DNA of 64,000 nucleotides from Prochlorococcus marinus str. MIT 0918 (GCF_027359415.1 NZ_CP114780.1:744001-808000); one strand, 5' to 3'; shown: positions 46,559-55,495, numbered from the stretch's first letter. Notes: generated by a model not told the origin, from the letters alone. Numbers and translations are program-made.

Positions 46559-46609
46559 AATAGCCATGAATAAAGGGGTCTTGTAAAGGCCCCTTTATTC
46601 ATGGCTATT
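46559..46609 (+). terminator. Strong terminator hairpin after the pentapeptide gene
   Basis: AATAGCCATGAATAAAGGGG (46559-46578) is exactly complementary to 46590-46609, 20 base pairs around an 11-base loop, starting 14 bases after the pentapeptide stop. A T-rich stretch follows. It separates this gene from the convergent small gene at 46659. Confidence 0.75.
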
Positions 46610-46658
46610 CTTATTGCTTTGAAAAAAAGTCCAAAGGGCTCTCTCCAAGCTTTACTAT

Positions 46659-46853
46659 CTATGGAGCAGTTAAATAATAGAAAGCTGCTGCTGCTGCACC
46701 AATAGCGAACATAGGAACTCCCACTAACAGATGCGAGGTGCCGAACCCTAATCCCTTAGAGCGCATAATGTAATAGCCAACACCTGCCGCTCCAGCAGCT
46801 AAAGGGATAGCTGTATGCAAAAGTGCTGCAACTGCGTGATAATCGAAGTTCAT
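46659..46853 (-). CDS. Small two-helix membrane protein, hypothetical
   Basis: 64 residues, rich in Ala and Gly, with two helices: AALLHTAIPLAAGAAGVGYYIM and LLVGVPMFAIGAAAAAFYYL. No cytosolic domain. No family recognised; the composition and position beside lumen and ferredoxin genes fit a thylakoid protein, but this is speculative. Confidence 0.7.
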   Translation of the reverse strand: MNFDYHAVAALLHTAIPLAAGAAGVGYYIMRSKGLGFGTSHLLVGVPMFAIGAAAAAFYYLTAP

Positions 46854-46901
46854 TCTTAAAATTGAGCTTATATGAAGAGTATCTCAGTAAATCGTTGATA
46901 A

Positions 46902-46938
46902 ATGAAGATAAAAACGCCAATGATGCTTTTATCTTCAT
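46902..46938. terminator. Inverted repeat between the 46659 and 47019 genes
   Basis: ATGAAGATAAAA (46902-46913) is complementary to TTTTATCTTCAT (46927-46938), 12 pairs around a 13-base loop. It sits past the stop of the 47019-47399 gene on the minus strand and could end that transcript. Confidence 0.5.
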
Positions 46939-47018
46939 CTATATTCAGAAAACAATTGACAAAAAAATCCTAATTGGATTTCATTGATGGAGAAAACAAC
47001 ACAACGGCTGCAGAAAGA

Positions 47019-47399
47019 TCAACATATAGGATTAATATTGCTAGCAAGCTTTGAACGAGGATGTTTGCTATACCACCATTCTTGCATTACTGAAGAAAAT
47101 CGATTTGAAAAAAAAGTAAGCGTTGTAGAAATAGGCTTAGAGCCTGGCTGAAGAATATCTACGGAATAGGAGGGACAACGCCTAGCAGCTAGATCGGGAA
47201 CAAAGCGGATGCCAATTCTTCTCCAACTTGGCTCTTTACTTCTCCAAGCCAACCTAGAGCAAGGCCAAGGAAGCTCTTCACGATCAAATAATCTGCAACA
47301 AGGACCTATCACACGAAAACTGAAATGGCCACCTTGACTTGAGTGGACAGTGCCATGCTCCATAAGAGCATTAAAGTTTTCCTCTTTAATAGAACTCAC
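47019..47399 (-). CDS. Conserved hypothetical protein
   Basis: 126 residues, soluble, rich in Arg, Cys, Trp and Ser. Segments such as GHFSFRVIGPCCRLFDREELPWPCSRLAWRSKEPSWRRIGIRFVPDL suggest a compact domain with three cysteines, possibly metal-binding or redox-active. I do not recognise the family. It follows petF on the same strand, about 100 bases beyond a terminator, so is probably transcribed separately. Confidence 0.6.
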   Translation of the reverse strand: MSSIKEENFNALMEHGTVHSSQGGHFSFRVIGPCCRLFDREELPWPCSRLAWRSKEPSWRRIGIRFVPDLAARRCPSYSVDILQPGSKPISTTLTFFSNRFSSVMQEWWYSKHPRSKLASNINPIC

Positions 47400-47416
47400 A
47401 AAAAATAAATTGATTC

Positions 47417-47444
47417 AAAAAAAAGCCACCCATTGAGGGTGGCT
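47417..47444 (-). terminator. Rho-independent terminator of petF
   Basis: On the minus strand AGCCACCC pairs with GGGTGGCT (47437-47444 with 47424-47431) around a five-base loop, followed by eight T (47417-47424 as A on the plus strand). It lies 55 bases after the ferredoxin stop. Confidence 0.88.
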
Positions 47445-47499
47445 GATTAAAGCTTAATTAGCAAGTATTTAAATACTTATATGAAGAGAAAACAGAAGC

Positions 47500-47799
47500 T
47501 CAATACAATTCTTCTTCAGCATGAGTAGTGATGCTCACATCAGATGTTGGATAAGCAACACAAGTTAAGACAAATCCAGCTTCAAGTTGATCATCGTCTA
47601 AAAAGCTTTGATCAGACTGGTCTACAGTCCCTGATGTGATTTTCCCTGCACATGTAGAGCATGCACCTGCTCTACATGAATAAGGAAGATCAATGCCCTG
47701 TTCTTCTGCAGCATCAAGGATGTATTGGTCATCTGGGACCTCAATGGTCTGATTCAAACCTTCGCTTTCACTAACGAGGGTGACTTTGTATGAAGCCAT
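47500..47799 (-). CDS. petF: Plant-type [2Fe-2S] ferredoxin
   Basis: 99 residues. Iron-sulfur ligands are Cys in [14 protein letters not shown] (C-x4-C-x2-C, about residues 42-50) and a fourth Cys in LTCVAYP (about 80). The acidic C-terminus (HAEEELY) docks to FNR. This is the photosynthetic electron carrier from PSI to FNR and other partners. It has its own terminator and lies 160 bases downstream of prmA. Confidence 0.96.
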   Translation of the reverse strand: MASYKVTLVSESEGLNQTIEVPDDQYILDAAEEQGIDLPYSCRAGACSTCAGKITSGTVDQSDQSFLDDDQLEAGFVLTCVAYPTSDVSITTHAEEELY

Positions 47800-47959
47800 G
47801 GGATATCAAAAGAAGGACATTTGGGGTTTGAGGTAAAAAATATTACCTCTTCATGAACCCTTTTTACACTGTCTTGGGTCAAATGTGGCTTAAACATGTT
47901 AAAAATAACAATCAAGCCAATCAAAAGGGTAGCCAACCATAAGCTTGGCTTATCAATGG

Positions 47960-48883
47960 TTAGGCTTCTAATCTGCTTCTAGAGAGATGAATCAAAGCCC
48001 AATTGGTTTGATTGTAACTAGAGACAAATGTCCAACCAAATTTGATTAGGTCACTTGTTATATCTTCAACTTGTTCAACTAACAATCCACTCAAAAAAAG
48101 ATCACTTACAGGCAAAGTTACCTTTGAGAAATAAGGAGTAAGCTCCTTAATAACAGGAGCAAGTGTATTGCAGAGCAATAAATCACCTTTTTCAAAATTT
48201 TTACCTTGATTTAGCAATAAATCAATTGATCCAACAGAAACGCTTAATTTCGTCGCATCTAAACCATTCAGCGATGCGTTTCTAGAAGTTGCTTTAACTG
48301 CTAAGGAGTCAATATCAACAGCACTAACATTCGAAGCCCCTAATTTGAGAGCTGCTATTCCTAAAATCCCACTTCCACATCCAATATCAACCACTTTCAA
48401 CCCTAATGGAGGGTTACGTTCAAGAGCCTCCAAACATAAGCGAGTGGTAGGGTGACTTCCTGTCCCAAAAGCACTACCTGGATCTAATTTAATAACAATT
48501 CTTTTGTTATAGATTTCAGGCAACCCTAACCAAGAAGGCAAAATTAAAATATTGTCACCTATAGGGTCTGGAGACCAAAACTTCTTCCAACTTAAACTCC
48601 AATCTTCATTAATTATTTTGTCCCATTTAATAGAAAAAAACTCTTGATTAAAAACCTTTCCCAATTCCATTAAAGACAATTCCAAATTTTCTCTATCTTC
48701 TTTTGCCCATTCAAAAGAAGGAAGCCAAATATTCAAACTCTTTTTAAAAGTATTTTCAGGAGGATATTCAATTGAGAATCTACTTATTTTAGATTTATTT
48801 AACTGCCAAATCAAACTCTCCTCAAGAACCGAAGGGAAAACTAATACAAGCTTCCACCAAAAAAATTTGCTAGGGTTTTCCAC
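47960..48883 (-). CDS. prmA: Ribosomal protein L11 methyltransferase
   Basis: 307 residues. Methyltransferase motif I is VVDIGCGSGILGIAALKLGA (about 165-184), preceded by the family GSAFGTGSHPTTRLCLEAL and followed by ASNVSAVDIDSLAVKA. N-terminal part is the L11-binding domain. The next gene upstream is serA, 25 bases away on the same strand, and the two may form an operon. Confidence 0.93.
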   Translation of the reverse strand: MENPSKFFWWKLVLVFPSVLEESLIWQLNKSKISRFSIEYPPENTFKKSLNIWLPSFEWAKEDRENLELSLMELGKVFNQEFFSIKWDKIINEDWSLSWKKFWSPDPIGDNILILPSWLGLPEIYNKRIVIKLDPGSAFGTGSHPTTRLCLEALERNPPLGLKVVDIGCGSGILGIAALKLGASNVSAVDIDSLAVKATSRNASLNGLDATKLSVSVGSIDLLLNQGKNFEKGDLLLCNTLAPVIKELTPYFSKVTLPVSDLFLSGLLVEQVEDITSDLIKFGWTFVSSYNQTNWALIHLSRSRLEA

Positions 48884-48908
48884 TTGTATTTTTAAAATTT
48901 ATTCAATC

Positions 48909-50495
48909 TCACAAAGTAACCGGATGAGCTTGATTAATTCCATCTACCGCAACTATAGAACTAAGAAGTTCTGGCGGTATTGGATCATCAATACTTAGAA
49001 CCATTACGGCTTCGCCTCTAACAATTTTTCTACCTACTTGCATTGCAGCAATATTTACATTGTGCATACCTAAAAGTGAGCCAAGTTTTCCTATAATGCC
49101 AGGCATATCACGGTGTCTAGTAAATAACATGTATCTACTTGGGGTAACATTTACTGGGAATTCATCAATATTGGAAATTTTCAACTCTCCATCGGCAAAT
49201 ACTGTTCCTGAAAGGCTATGAGTTCCATTATCTCCAAAAGTAGTTAAATGAAGAGATCCACCTAAAAAATCAGGACTAACTTCATCTTTCACTTCATTAA
49301 CAACTATTCCTCTGGCTTTAGCTTCCAATGAAGCATTTACATAATTGATCCTATCGCCCAAAGCACTTGATAATAATCCCTTCAAAGTAGCAATAATTAA
49401 AGGCTGCGAAGGATGTTTCGAAAATTCTCCTTGTAATCGAACTTCTACTTTTTGAATTTGCCCTCCTGAAACTTGATTAGCCAAAACACCCAGTGTTTCT
49501 GCAAGTTGTAAATGAGGCTTAAGACTATCCATTATTTCAGCAGAAAGACCCGGAATATTTACAGCACTTCTTGCAGGTAAACCCAAGAGAACATCTCTAA
49601 TTTGTTCTGCAACATCAATCGCCACATTCTGCTGAGCCTCAACTGTAGAAGCTCCTAAATGAGGAGTCAAAATTAGATTGTTCTTAACTTGCAAGAGAGA
49701 TGATTCTCCTGGCAATGGTTCATCTGCATATACATCTAAAGCTGCACCAGCAATAACATCAGCATCCAATGCTTTCGCAAGATCAGATTCATTAATAATT
49801 CCTCCTCTTGCGCAATTCACCAATCTTGCATTGGATTTCATTGTGGTTAACAACTTAAAATCAACAAGATTCTCCGTTTCAGGCGTTCGGGGTAAGTGAA
49901 GTGTTACGAAATCAGATTCTTTAAAAAGCTCTTCAATTGAACTAAGCCTCACTTGCATCTGAAGTGCTCTTTCTGCAGATACAAAAGGATCAAAAGCAAT
50001 CACATTCATGCCCATTGCATTAGCAACCTTTGCAACATGAGAGCCAATTTTGCCAAGCCCCACAACCCCTAAAACTTTCTTATAGAGCTCATTGCCGACA
50101 AATTTTTTTCTTTCCCATTCCCCTGATGAAGTACTCAAATGAGCTTGTGGGATATTTCTTGAAAGTGATAACAATAAAGCCAGTGCATGTTCAGCAGCCG
50201 CAATGGTATTTCCACCAGGAGAATTAACTACTATTACACCTCGCTTAGTCGCAGTTTGTACATCGACATTATCAACTCCCACTCCAGCACGACCAATAAT
50301 TCTAAGATTATGAGCTGCCTCAATAACTTCTGCGGTAACCTGAGTGCCTGATCGAATCATTAAAGCTTCATAGTCACCTATGATTGCTTTAAGTTGATCA
50401 GGGGAAAGCCCTGTCAATTGATCAACCTGTGATACCTGACTAAGAATGTCGATACCTAACTGATCGATGGGGTCCGAAACTAGAACTTTTGTCAT
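48909..50495 (-). CDS. serA: D-3-phosphoglycerate dehydrogenase
   Basis: 528 residues. The nucleotide-binding segment GVVGLGKIGSHVAKVANAMG (about 143-162) and catalytic RCARGGIINESDLAKAL-like and HLGASTVEAQQNVA segments are complete; ASB domain (about 320-450) and C-terminal ACT domain (MPGIIGKLGSLLGMHNVNIAAMQVG) give the long, serine-regulated form. First step of phosphorylated serine synthesis. Starts 102 bases from the divergent small gene. Confidence 0.96.
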   Translation of the reverse strand: MTKVLVSDPIDQLGIDILSQVSQVDQLTGLSPDQLKAIIGDYEALMIRSGTQVTAEVIEAAHNLRIIGRAGVGVDNVDVQTATKRGVIVVNSPGGNTIAAAEHALALLLSLSRNIPQAHLSTSSGEWERKKFVGNELYKKVLGVVGLGKIGSHVAKVANAMGMNVIAFDPFVSAERALQMQVRLSSIEELFKESDFVTLHLPRTPETENLVDFKLLTTMKSNARLVNCARGGIINESDLAKALDADVIAGAALDVYADEPLPGESSLLQVKNNLILTPHLGASTVEAQQNVAIDVAEQIRDVLLGLPARSAVNIPGLSAEIMDSLKPHLQLAETLGVLANQVSGGQIQKVEVRLQGEFSKHPSQPLIIATLKGLLSSALGDRINYVNASLEAKARGIVVNEVKDEVSPDFLGGSLHLTTFGDNGTHSLSGTVFADGELKISNIDEFPVNVTPSRYMLFTRHRDMPGIIGKLGSLLGMHNVNIAAMQVGRKIVRGEAVMVLSIDDPIPPELLSSIVAVDGINQAHPVTL

Positions 50496-50596
50496 TTAAG
50501 GCGAAAGTATGCCTAAATAAACTTTAATGAGCAAAATGTCTCTGATCAGTTTTCTATAAGACAGGTCAGAATTTAAACAATTGGAGGGCTATTTTC

Positions 50597-51160
50597 GTGG
50601 CTATTTGCGTGCTTGTACTAAACAACGAAAAAAAAGCATATGAATTTTGGGAAAAATTACAGGGAGGTGCTACACAAATCACTAATTTTCAAGTTATAGC
50701 GCCCAATTCAGAAAAGGAAGAGCAATCATCAGAATTCATAAAAAAACCAAGTACATCTCTTCCTCAAACTGTAAAAATTAAAGATGTGAAATTACTAAAC
50801 CCGCGTCTTTCTCAAAAAGAACGTCAAAAGAAAATGTCCATTTGGCTAATGCCTTTTGGATTCGTCGCTGGGTTAACTTTCGCGAAAATGACTAATCTAA
50901 ATACATTTTCAGATCTTGGTCTTGCTAAATCAAGCGAATCTTTATTCGGGGGGCTGTTAGGAATGGCATCTGGATGGATAGGAAGTTTTTTTGCTTCAAG
51001 AAGTGTTAATACATTCAATGAAGAACTAAAAAGCCTATTAAAAAGAAATGAACAAGGTTTATGGCTAATTCTATTAGAAACTCCATTTGAGATCGAAATG
51101 CCTTGGACTTTAATTAAAGAAATCAACCCTATTGAGATAGTCAATCTAGATCAAATTTGA
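50597..51160 (+). CDS. Conserved hypothetical protein with glycine-zipper-like membrane hairpin
   Basis: 187 residues. The N-terminal 85 residues are soluble; two hydrophobic stretches follow, MSIWLMPFGFVAGLTFAKM (about 75-95) and LFGGLLGMASGWIGSFFA (about 115-132). The GGLLGMASG part is glycine-zipper-like. The start GTG at 50597 begins AICVLVLNN. It overlaps the next gene's TTG start by four bases, so they are coupled. Function unknown. Confidence 0.65.
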   Translation: MAICVLVLNNEKKAYEFWEKLQGGATQITNFQVIAPNSEKEEQSSEFIKKPSTSLPQTVKIKDVKLLNPRLSQKERQKKMSIWLMPFGFVAGLTFAKMTNLNTFSDLGLAKSSESLFGGLLGMASGWIGSFFASRSVNTFNEELKSLLKRNEQGLWLILLETPFEIEMPWTLIKEINPIEIVNLDQI

Positions 51161-51945
51161 AACTCTCTAGAAAAAAACTATTCAAAGGCAGAGCTTATCC
51201 AATTGAGATAGAACACCTTTTATTACAAGCTGAAAAAGCTTTAAAGACCTGGGAGCCAATTTGGACTTTATTTACCCCTGCCCCAATCAGAGAGCAAACT
51301 TTAAAGTTATTAAATGAAGTTGCTGATATTTCATTTATATCAAATGGAGGTTTCCCAAATGCAGAACGGCAAAGAATTCTTTTTCAAAGGAGAGAACAAG
51401 AGGAATTAATCCTTGAACAAGAATTACCAATTAGTGGAATAGAGATACAAGGGAATTTTCTTTTCGATAGAACAAATCCCAATGATTTCCTCAATGCTTT
51501 AAGAGAAACTAAAGTCAAACCTAATGAGATAGGAGATATTTTTTTAACAGGAGATAGAGGCGCTCAAGCAATTTGTACTCCCTCCGTTTCTAAATCACTA
51601 AATAACACCAAAGGAATTATTCGAGATGTAGAAATCGAATACAAGGCATTAAGCCTTGAAGATCTCAGACTCCCCACTCAAAGACTTCCTAAAACAATTA
51701 AAACTGTAGAGGCCTCAAAAAGATTAGATGCCATTGCTTCTGCTGGCTTTGGCTTATCTAGAGCAAAAATCATTAAGCAAATTCAAGCTGGCAAGTTACG
51801 TTTGAACTGGCATCAAGTCAACAATCCAAGTCGGCAACTTCAGTTAGGAGACAAGATTCAACTTGAAGGCAAAGGTTCCATAGAGATACTTCATCTTGAA
51901 CTCACAAAAAGAGAACGATGGAGAGTGGAATTACAACGCCAATAA
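51157..51945 (+). CDS. S4-domain RNA-binding protein, photosystem II-type (YlmH-like)
   Basis: 262 residues. The N-terminal half (QTLKLLNEVADISFISNGGFPNAERQRILF) and middle (FLNALRETKVKPNEIGDIFLTGDRGAQA) match the YlmH-like family, and the C-terminus is an S4 RNA-binding domain KRLDAIASAGFGLSRAKIIKQIQAGKLRLN (about 188-217). Cyanobacterial and plastid members are linked to photosystem II synthesis or repair; YlmH itself acts in ribosome quality control. Starts at TTG overlapping the previous stop. Confidence 0.83.
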   Translation: MKLSRKKLFKGRAYPIEIEHLLLQAEKALKTWEPIWTLFTPAPIREQTLKLLNEVADISFISNGGFPNAERQRILFQRREQEELILEQELPISGIEIQGNFLFDRTNPNDFLNALRETKVKPNEIGDIFLTGDRGAQAICTPSVSKSLNNTKGIIRDVEIEYKALSLEDLRLPTQRLPKTIKTVEASKRLDAIASAGFGLSRAKIIKQIQAGKLRLNWHQVNNPSRQLQLGDKIQLEGKGSIEILHLELTKRERWRVELQRQ

Positions 51946-52020
51946 AATCTAAATTCATGAACTGCTATTTTATTAACAAAGGACCTCTAATTAAAGCCAT
52001 AATATATATGGTTTTTCTTC

Positions 52021-52092
52021 GGGCGATTAGCTCAGAGGTAGAGCACTACCTTGACACGGTAGGAGTCACTGGTTCGATTCCAGTATCGCCCA
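52021..52092 (+). tRNA. tRNA-Val (anticodon GAC)
   Basis: A 72-nt cloverleaf: acceptor GGGCGAT/ATCGCCC, D-arm TAGCTCAGAGGTAGAGCA, anticodon arm CTACC-TTGACAC-GGTAG with GAC, T-arm CTGGTTCGATTCCAG, discriminator A. No encoded CCA. It sits between the S4-domain gene and murD, ending 6 bases before the murD GTG. Confidence 0.96.
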
Positions 52093-52098
52093 TATAAA

Positions 52099-53514
52099 GT
52101 GAACAAAACGGAAAAAGCCAAATCAATAATCATTGTAATTGGGTTAGGGACTTCTGGTATTGCAGCAGCAAAGTATCTCAAAGCAATTGGTAATAATGTC
52201 GTCTTATTTGAAGAGTCTGAATCAAGCTTATTTCAACAATTAGCTAAAAAATTAAATGCAGAAGGTATAAAAGTAAAACTAGGAATGCCTTTGCAATGGT
52301 CGAGTTTTAAATCATATCTAAATCAAATTTCAAAAGTTGTAATTGGCCCTGGAATTCCTTGGGATCAGTCAACTCTGAAGAAATTAAGATCAAAAGGGAT
52401 AACTATTCAGTCTGAAATATCTATAGCCTGGGGAAGCCTAAAACAGATTCCTTGGGTTGGAATAACAGGCACCAATGGCAAAACAACTGTAACCCATATG
52501 CTTCATCATGTATTAAGCAAAAATCTTATCGAATCTGAGATTGGTGGAAATGTAGGTAATGCAGCTAGTGAACTTGCTCTAACTTTAAAAAGAAATCATA
52601 CAAAAAAAACAAAATGGCTAGTAATTGAACTGAGTAGCTATCAAATAGAAAGTGCTCCTGAAATAACTCCACAAATAGGTATCTGGACGACATTAACTCC
52701 TGACCATCTTGAAAGACATGGCACAATTGATAATTACTACAAGATAAAACGTGGATTAATAGAGAACTCATCAATTCGCATATATAACGCTGATGACAAA
52801 TACTTATCCAATCATAGAGAAGAACTGCCTCATGGCTTATGGGTTAGCACTAGAGAAAAAAAAACTGAGTCTCAATCTTTATCTGATCTATGGATATCAT
52901 CTAATGGAAAAATAATAGAAAAAGGAAAAGAATTATTTGACTCTTCAATATTGCAATTACCTGGAGATCACAATCTACAAAATCTTCTTTTAGTAACCGC
53001 TGCTGCTAGAGAGATAGGGCTTTCTAGCAAAGAAATAGCAGATGCTATAATTAGCTTCAAAGGAATACCTCATAGACTAGAAAAAACTTTTGAATTAGAA
53101 GGGATAGAGATTTTTAATGACAGCAAAGCCACAAACTTTGACTCCTCAGAAACTGCACTAAAAGCAACTTTAGGCCCATTAATTCTCATAGCTGGAGGTA
53201 GATTAAAGCAAGGTTACACTAAAAGTTGGATGGAACAAATTGAGATGAAAGCATATGCTATTTTTCTCTTTGGAGAAAGCAGATACAAACTAAAGAATAT
53301 AATTGAAAGTTATAATTTTCAAGGAGAAATTTATTGTTATAATGACTTAAAAGAAACTGTCAAAAAGTCTATTGAAATTGCTTTATCTAAAAACGTAAAG
53401 AGCATTTTATTCTCGCCTGCTTGTGCTAGTTTTGATCTCTATAAGAATTTTGAAGAAAGAGGAGATCATTTTAAAATCCTAGTGAAGAATTTTTTAGAGA
53501 AGCACAATTCATAA
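52099..53514 (+). CDS. murD: UDP-N-acetylmuramoylalanine-D-glutamate ligase
   Basis: Peptidoglycan precursor ligase, 471 residues. The N-terminal Rossmann-like segment is IIVIGLGTSGIAAAKYLKAIG; the Mur ligase ATP loop is GITGTNGKTTVTHML (about residues 130-144). ELSSYQIE, TPDHLERHG and SKATNFDSSETAL are further Mur signatures. The start is GTG at 52099, only 6 bases from the tRNA-Val end. Confidence 0.95.
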   Translation: MNKTEKAKSIIIVIGLGTSGIAAAKYLKAIGNNVVLFEESESSLFQQLAKKLNAEGIKVKLGMPLQWSSFKSYLNQISKVVIGPGIPWDQSTLKKLRSKGITIQSEISIAWGSLKQIPWVGITGTNGKTTVTHMLHHVLSKNLIESEIGGNVGNAASELALTLKRNHTKKTKWLVIELSSYQIESAPEITPQIGIWTTLTPDHLERHGTIDNYYKIKRGLIENSSIRIYNADDKYLSNHREELPHGLWVSTREKKTESQSLSDLWISSNGKIIEKGKELFDSSILQLPGDHNLQNLLLVTAAAREIGLSSKEIADAIISFKGIPHRLEKTFELEGIEIFNDSKATNFDSSETALKATLGPLILIAGGRLKQGYTKSWMEQIEMKAYAIFLFGESRYKLKNIIESYNFQGEIYCYNDLKETVKKSIEIALSKNVKSILFSPACASFDLYKNFEERGDHFKILVKNFLEKHNS

Positions 53515-53555
53515 TTTTTCTTATTTTTAAATTAATCTTTTAGCTGGACTTTCTA

Positions 53556-53616
53556 AGCTTTTAAGGGGCTTAAAAGCTAGGCCGGTGATTACACCAAATT
53601 TTGCCTAGATTAACTT
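53556..53616 (+). promoter_or_regulatory. Compact stem-loop cluster after murD
   Basis: AGCTTTTAAG (53556-53565) pairs with CTTAAAAGCT (53569-53578) around GGG. Immediately after, CTAGGC pairs with GCCTAG about 20 bases on, and within it GGTG-ATTA-CACC forms another hairpin. The region lies between the murD stop and a small plus-strand gene. It could terminate murD, act as a 5' element of the next gene, or be a small RNA; I cannot decide. Confidence 0.45.
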
Positions 53617-53657
53617 TCTTTTAATTGTAAGATATATAAAAAAAATAGGTATTGATT

Positions 53658-53966
53658 GTGAATGAACCCCTCCCAATTCCTGAATCCATAAGCCATAAAA
53701 AGCTTAACAAGTTTCTTTCACATGCCAAGAAAGATACAAATTCAACTTCTAAAGACATCAGTTATAAAATAGATAAGAAAGAAAAACTGAAAGAATCACT
53801 TCAAGAATGGTCAATTTCAAGCAAAAAATTACTTGCTATTCTCAGACAAAATGAAAAATCGTTAACTGAAATAAAAAATTCTAAGTCAATACTTGCACTT
53901 GGAGCTATGGAAGCTCATATCAATATGGCAATGCAAGCATTGAAAGCTTCAGAAGAAGAATCATAA
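53658..53966 (+). CDS. Hypothetical soluble helical protein
   Basis: From GTG 53658, 102 residues (a TTG two codons upstream is also possible). Strongly charged, with a lysine-rich first half and a helical second half (LLAILRQNEKSLTEIKNSKSILALGAMEAHINMAMQALKASEEES). No signal or membrane segment. Function unknown. Confidence 0.6.
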   Translation: MNEPLPIPESISHKKLNKFLSHAKKDTNSTSKDISYKIDKKEKLKESLQEWSISSKKLLAILRQNEKSLTEIKNSKSILALGAMEAHINMAMQALKASEEES

Positions 53967-54018
53967 AAAGTAATCGTATTAGCCAAAGAAATTGTTATAT
54001 ATTTTTAGGTATAACTTC

Positions 54019-54429
54019 CTACAATGCCTGCTTAAGGTTTGCATGTAATTTATCTAATCTTTTTCGGTTAACACCTAGATCACCTAAACCAATTCTAGAT
54101 GCAGATCTGACTTGAATAATGTCTTTAGAGGAAATTCTAAGAATTTCCAGATCATCTGGAAATCTAAAAATCAAACTTCTAATAACCCCATGCCAATAAT
54201 TTTCTGTATTTTCTAATATCGAAACTCTAGGCATAGAGGATGCGATGCTAACTAATTTACTATAAGCCAAGTTATTATCAGGAAAAGTCCACTCTGCTCG
54301 AACACAGTTACTAGAGAGTTGACATTCAGGTAGATTGTCCAAATTTGTTAAAGCCATTGAACTCTTGGCTCCTATTAATAACACTAGAAATAAACAAAAG
54401 TCAAAAAATGGTTTCGACATCATAGCCAA
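54019..54429 (-). CDS. DUF1499-family exported protein
   Basis: 136 residues: an N-terminal hydrophobic signal (FDFCLFLVLLIGAKSSMAL), then LPECQLSSNCVRAEW and a domain with RVSILENTENYWHGVIRSLIFRFPDDLEI and IQVRSASRIGLGDLGVNRKRLDKL, the usual DUF1499 signature. Function unknown. Two cysteines near the mature N-terminus may pair. Confidence 0.8.
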   Translation of the reverse strand: MAMMSKPFFDFCLFLVLLIGAKSSMALTNLDNLPECQLSSNCVRAEWTFPDNNLAYSKLVSIASSMPRVSILENTENYWHGVIRSLIFRFPDDLEILRISSKDIIQVRSASRIGLGDLGVNRKRLDKLHANLKQAL

Positions 54430-54512
54430 AAGAGACGAGCATCTCTTACTATAAACAATTTCATTTATACCAAAAGAGTTGACTTATTGCATAAAATAAA
54501 CTATAAAAAAGT

Positions 54513-54716
54513 ATGATTAATTCCAAGAAAAAACCTAGCAAAAGGTTTGTGAGCTCAGTCAACTTTGAGGAGATGGATCATAGACTCTCCTGTGGGTGGC
54601 ATGTTGAAGTTGAAAGCAGTGGCCAAAGGAAAAGGTATTTAAGGCAAGTAAAAAGCAGTCCTCAAGAAAAGATAGAAAAAAAATTGCTATGTGACAATAA
54701 CCTGCATTCATTATAG
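54513..54716 (+). CDS. Small hypothetical basic protein
   Basis: 67 residues, soluble and basic, containing MDHRLSCGWHVEVESSGQRKRYLRQVKSS. The segment resembles a short beta-sheet followed by a helix, but no family is recognised. Divergent from the DUF1499 gene. Confidence 0.5.
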   Translation: MINSKKKPSKRFVSSVNFEEMDHRLSCGWHVEVESSGQRKRYLRQVKSSPQEKIEKKLLCDNNLHSL

Positions 54717-54852
54717 ATAACTCTAAATTATTAAAAGATACTTACTCATAAACAAATTCATTAGGTTTCGCATTTTTAAAAAGCTATGTCCTTAAATAAA
54801 CTTTCATAAGATTGAAAGGTTTTAATTAATCCGTTTTCTTCAACAAAATCAC

Positions 54853-55026
54853 ATGGACCCATTTGACCCTGCAATTCATTACGGCCCGAATGACGCTGGA
54901 GTTTCCGCTCTTTCTATTACATTAGTAGTAATAGGACTACTTGTTGGTTCATGGGCTTTTGGCGCTCTTTATGGAATACTATCTAATTATCTAAAAGGGA
55001 AGAAAAAAGGTAATAATCAAGATTAA
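54853..55026 (+). CDS. Small single-helix membrane protein
   Basis: 57 residues from ATG 54853 to TAA 55026. The N-terminus MDPFDPAIHYGPNDAGVSAL is polar, followed by a clear membrane helix SITLVVIGLLVGSWAFGALYGIL and a basic tail (KGKKKGNN). It looks like a bitopic small membrane protein of the size of photosystem or cytochrome subunits, but I do not recognise the family. Confidence 0.65.
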   Translation: MDPFDPAIHYGPNDAGVSALSITLVVIGLLVGSWAFGALYGILSNYLKGKKKGNNQD

Positions 55027-55141
55027 AACTTTAAAAGAATTCAATGAAGTTCTATGGATTGAAAAAACCGTTGAAAATAAAACAATTGAATATAAAAAGT
55101 TAAAGTAAATATACTCAATAAATCAGATCAATTCACATTCT

Positions 55142-55288
55142 CTATGTTGTCTTCAGATGAGACTCTAAGCATTGAGTAATACATTCCTGCTCATCCTCAC
55201 CTAGAGTGCAAGCTGTAATACACTCAAAATAGGAATCTATTGCATCATTATGGTCATGAACAGCCTGAAAATCTTGAGAACTAGACAT
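55142..55288 (-). CDS. Twin CX3C microprotein
   Basis: 48 residues on the minus strand (ATG at 55288-55286, TAG at 55144-55142). It is acidic and helical with four cysteines arranged CX3C-X8-CX3C (C23, C27, C36, C40), the second pair in ECITQCLESH. Such twin CX3C patterns can form a helical hairpin with disulfides or bind a metal. The family is not recognised. No ribosome binding site is visible, as is common in this genome. Confidence 0.6.
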   Translation of the reverse strand: MSSSQDFQAVHDHNDAIDSYFECITACTLGEDEQECITQCLESHLKTT

Positions 55289-55495
55289 TAATTCAAACAA
55301 TCTAAGTATCTATTTTTAGCATAAAACTGACCAGGTTATTCCAATAAGTTAACGAAGATAAAGTACCTAAGTATTAATTACTAACAGACTCTCTTCACTT
55401 ATGGTTTAATCGTTTTAATTAAAATTCTCAATATTAATTCTAATTAAAGTAAATTCAATTTAGTAAAATATATTCAAGCTCAGTAAAATAGTAAG

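Noticed and set aside
46756-46938. A minus-strand frame overlapping the 46659-46853 gene
   Set aside because: Shadow frame; the 64-residue two-helix product has the more protein-like composition.
47754-47936. A 60-residue minus-strand frame with an N-terminal hydrophobic stretch overlapping the start of petF
   Set aside because: It overlaps the ferredoxin coding start in another frame, has an implausible C-terminus, and its hydrophobic stretch follows from local T-rich sequence.
55027-55110. An open frame of about 30 codons continuing after the 57-residue membrane protein (…IKTLKEFNEVLWIEKTVENK…)
   Set aside because: No usable start codon in frame before the upstream stop; shifted frame relative to the real gene.
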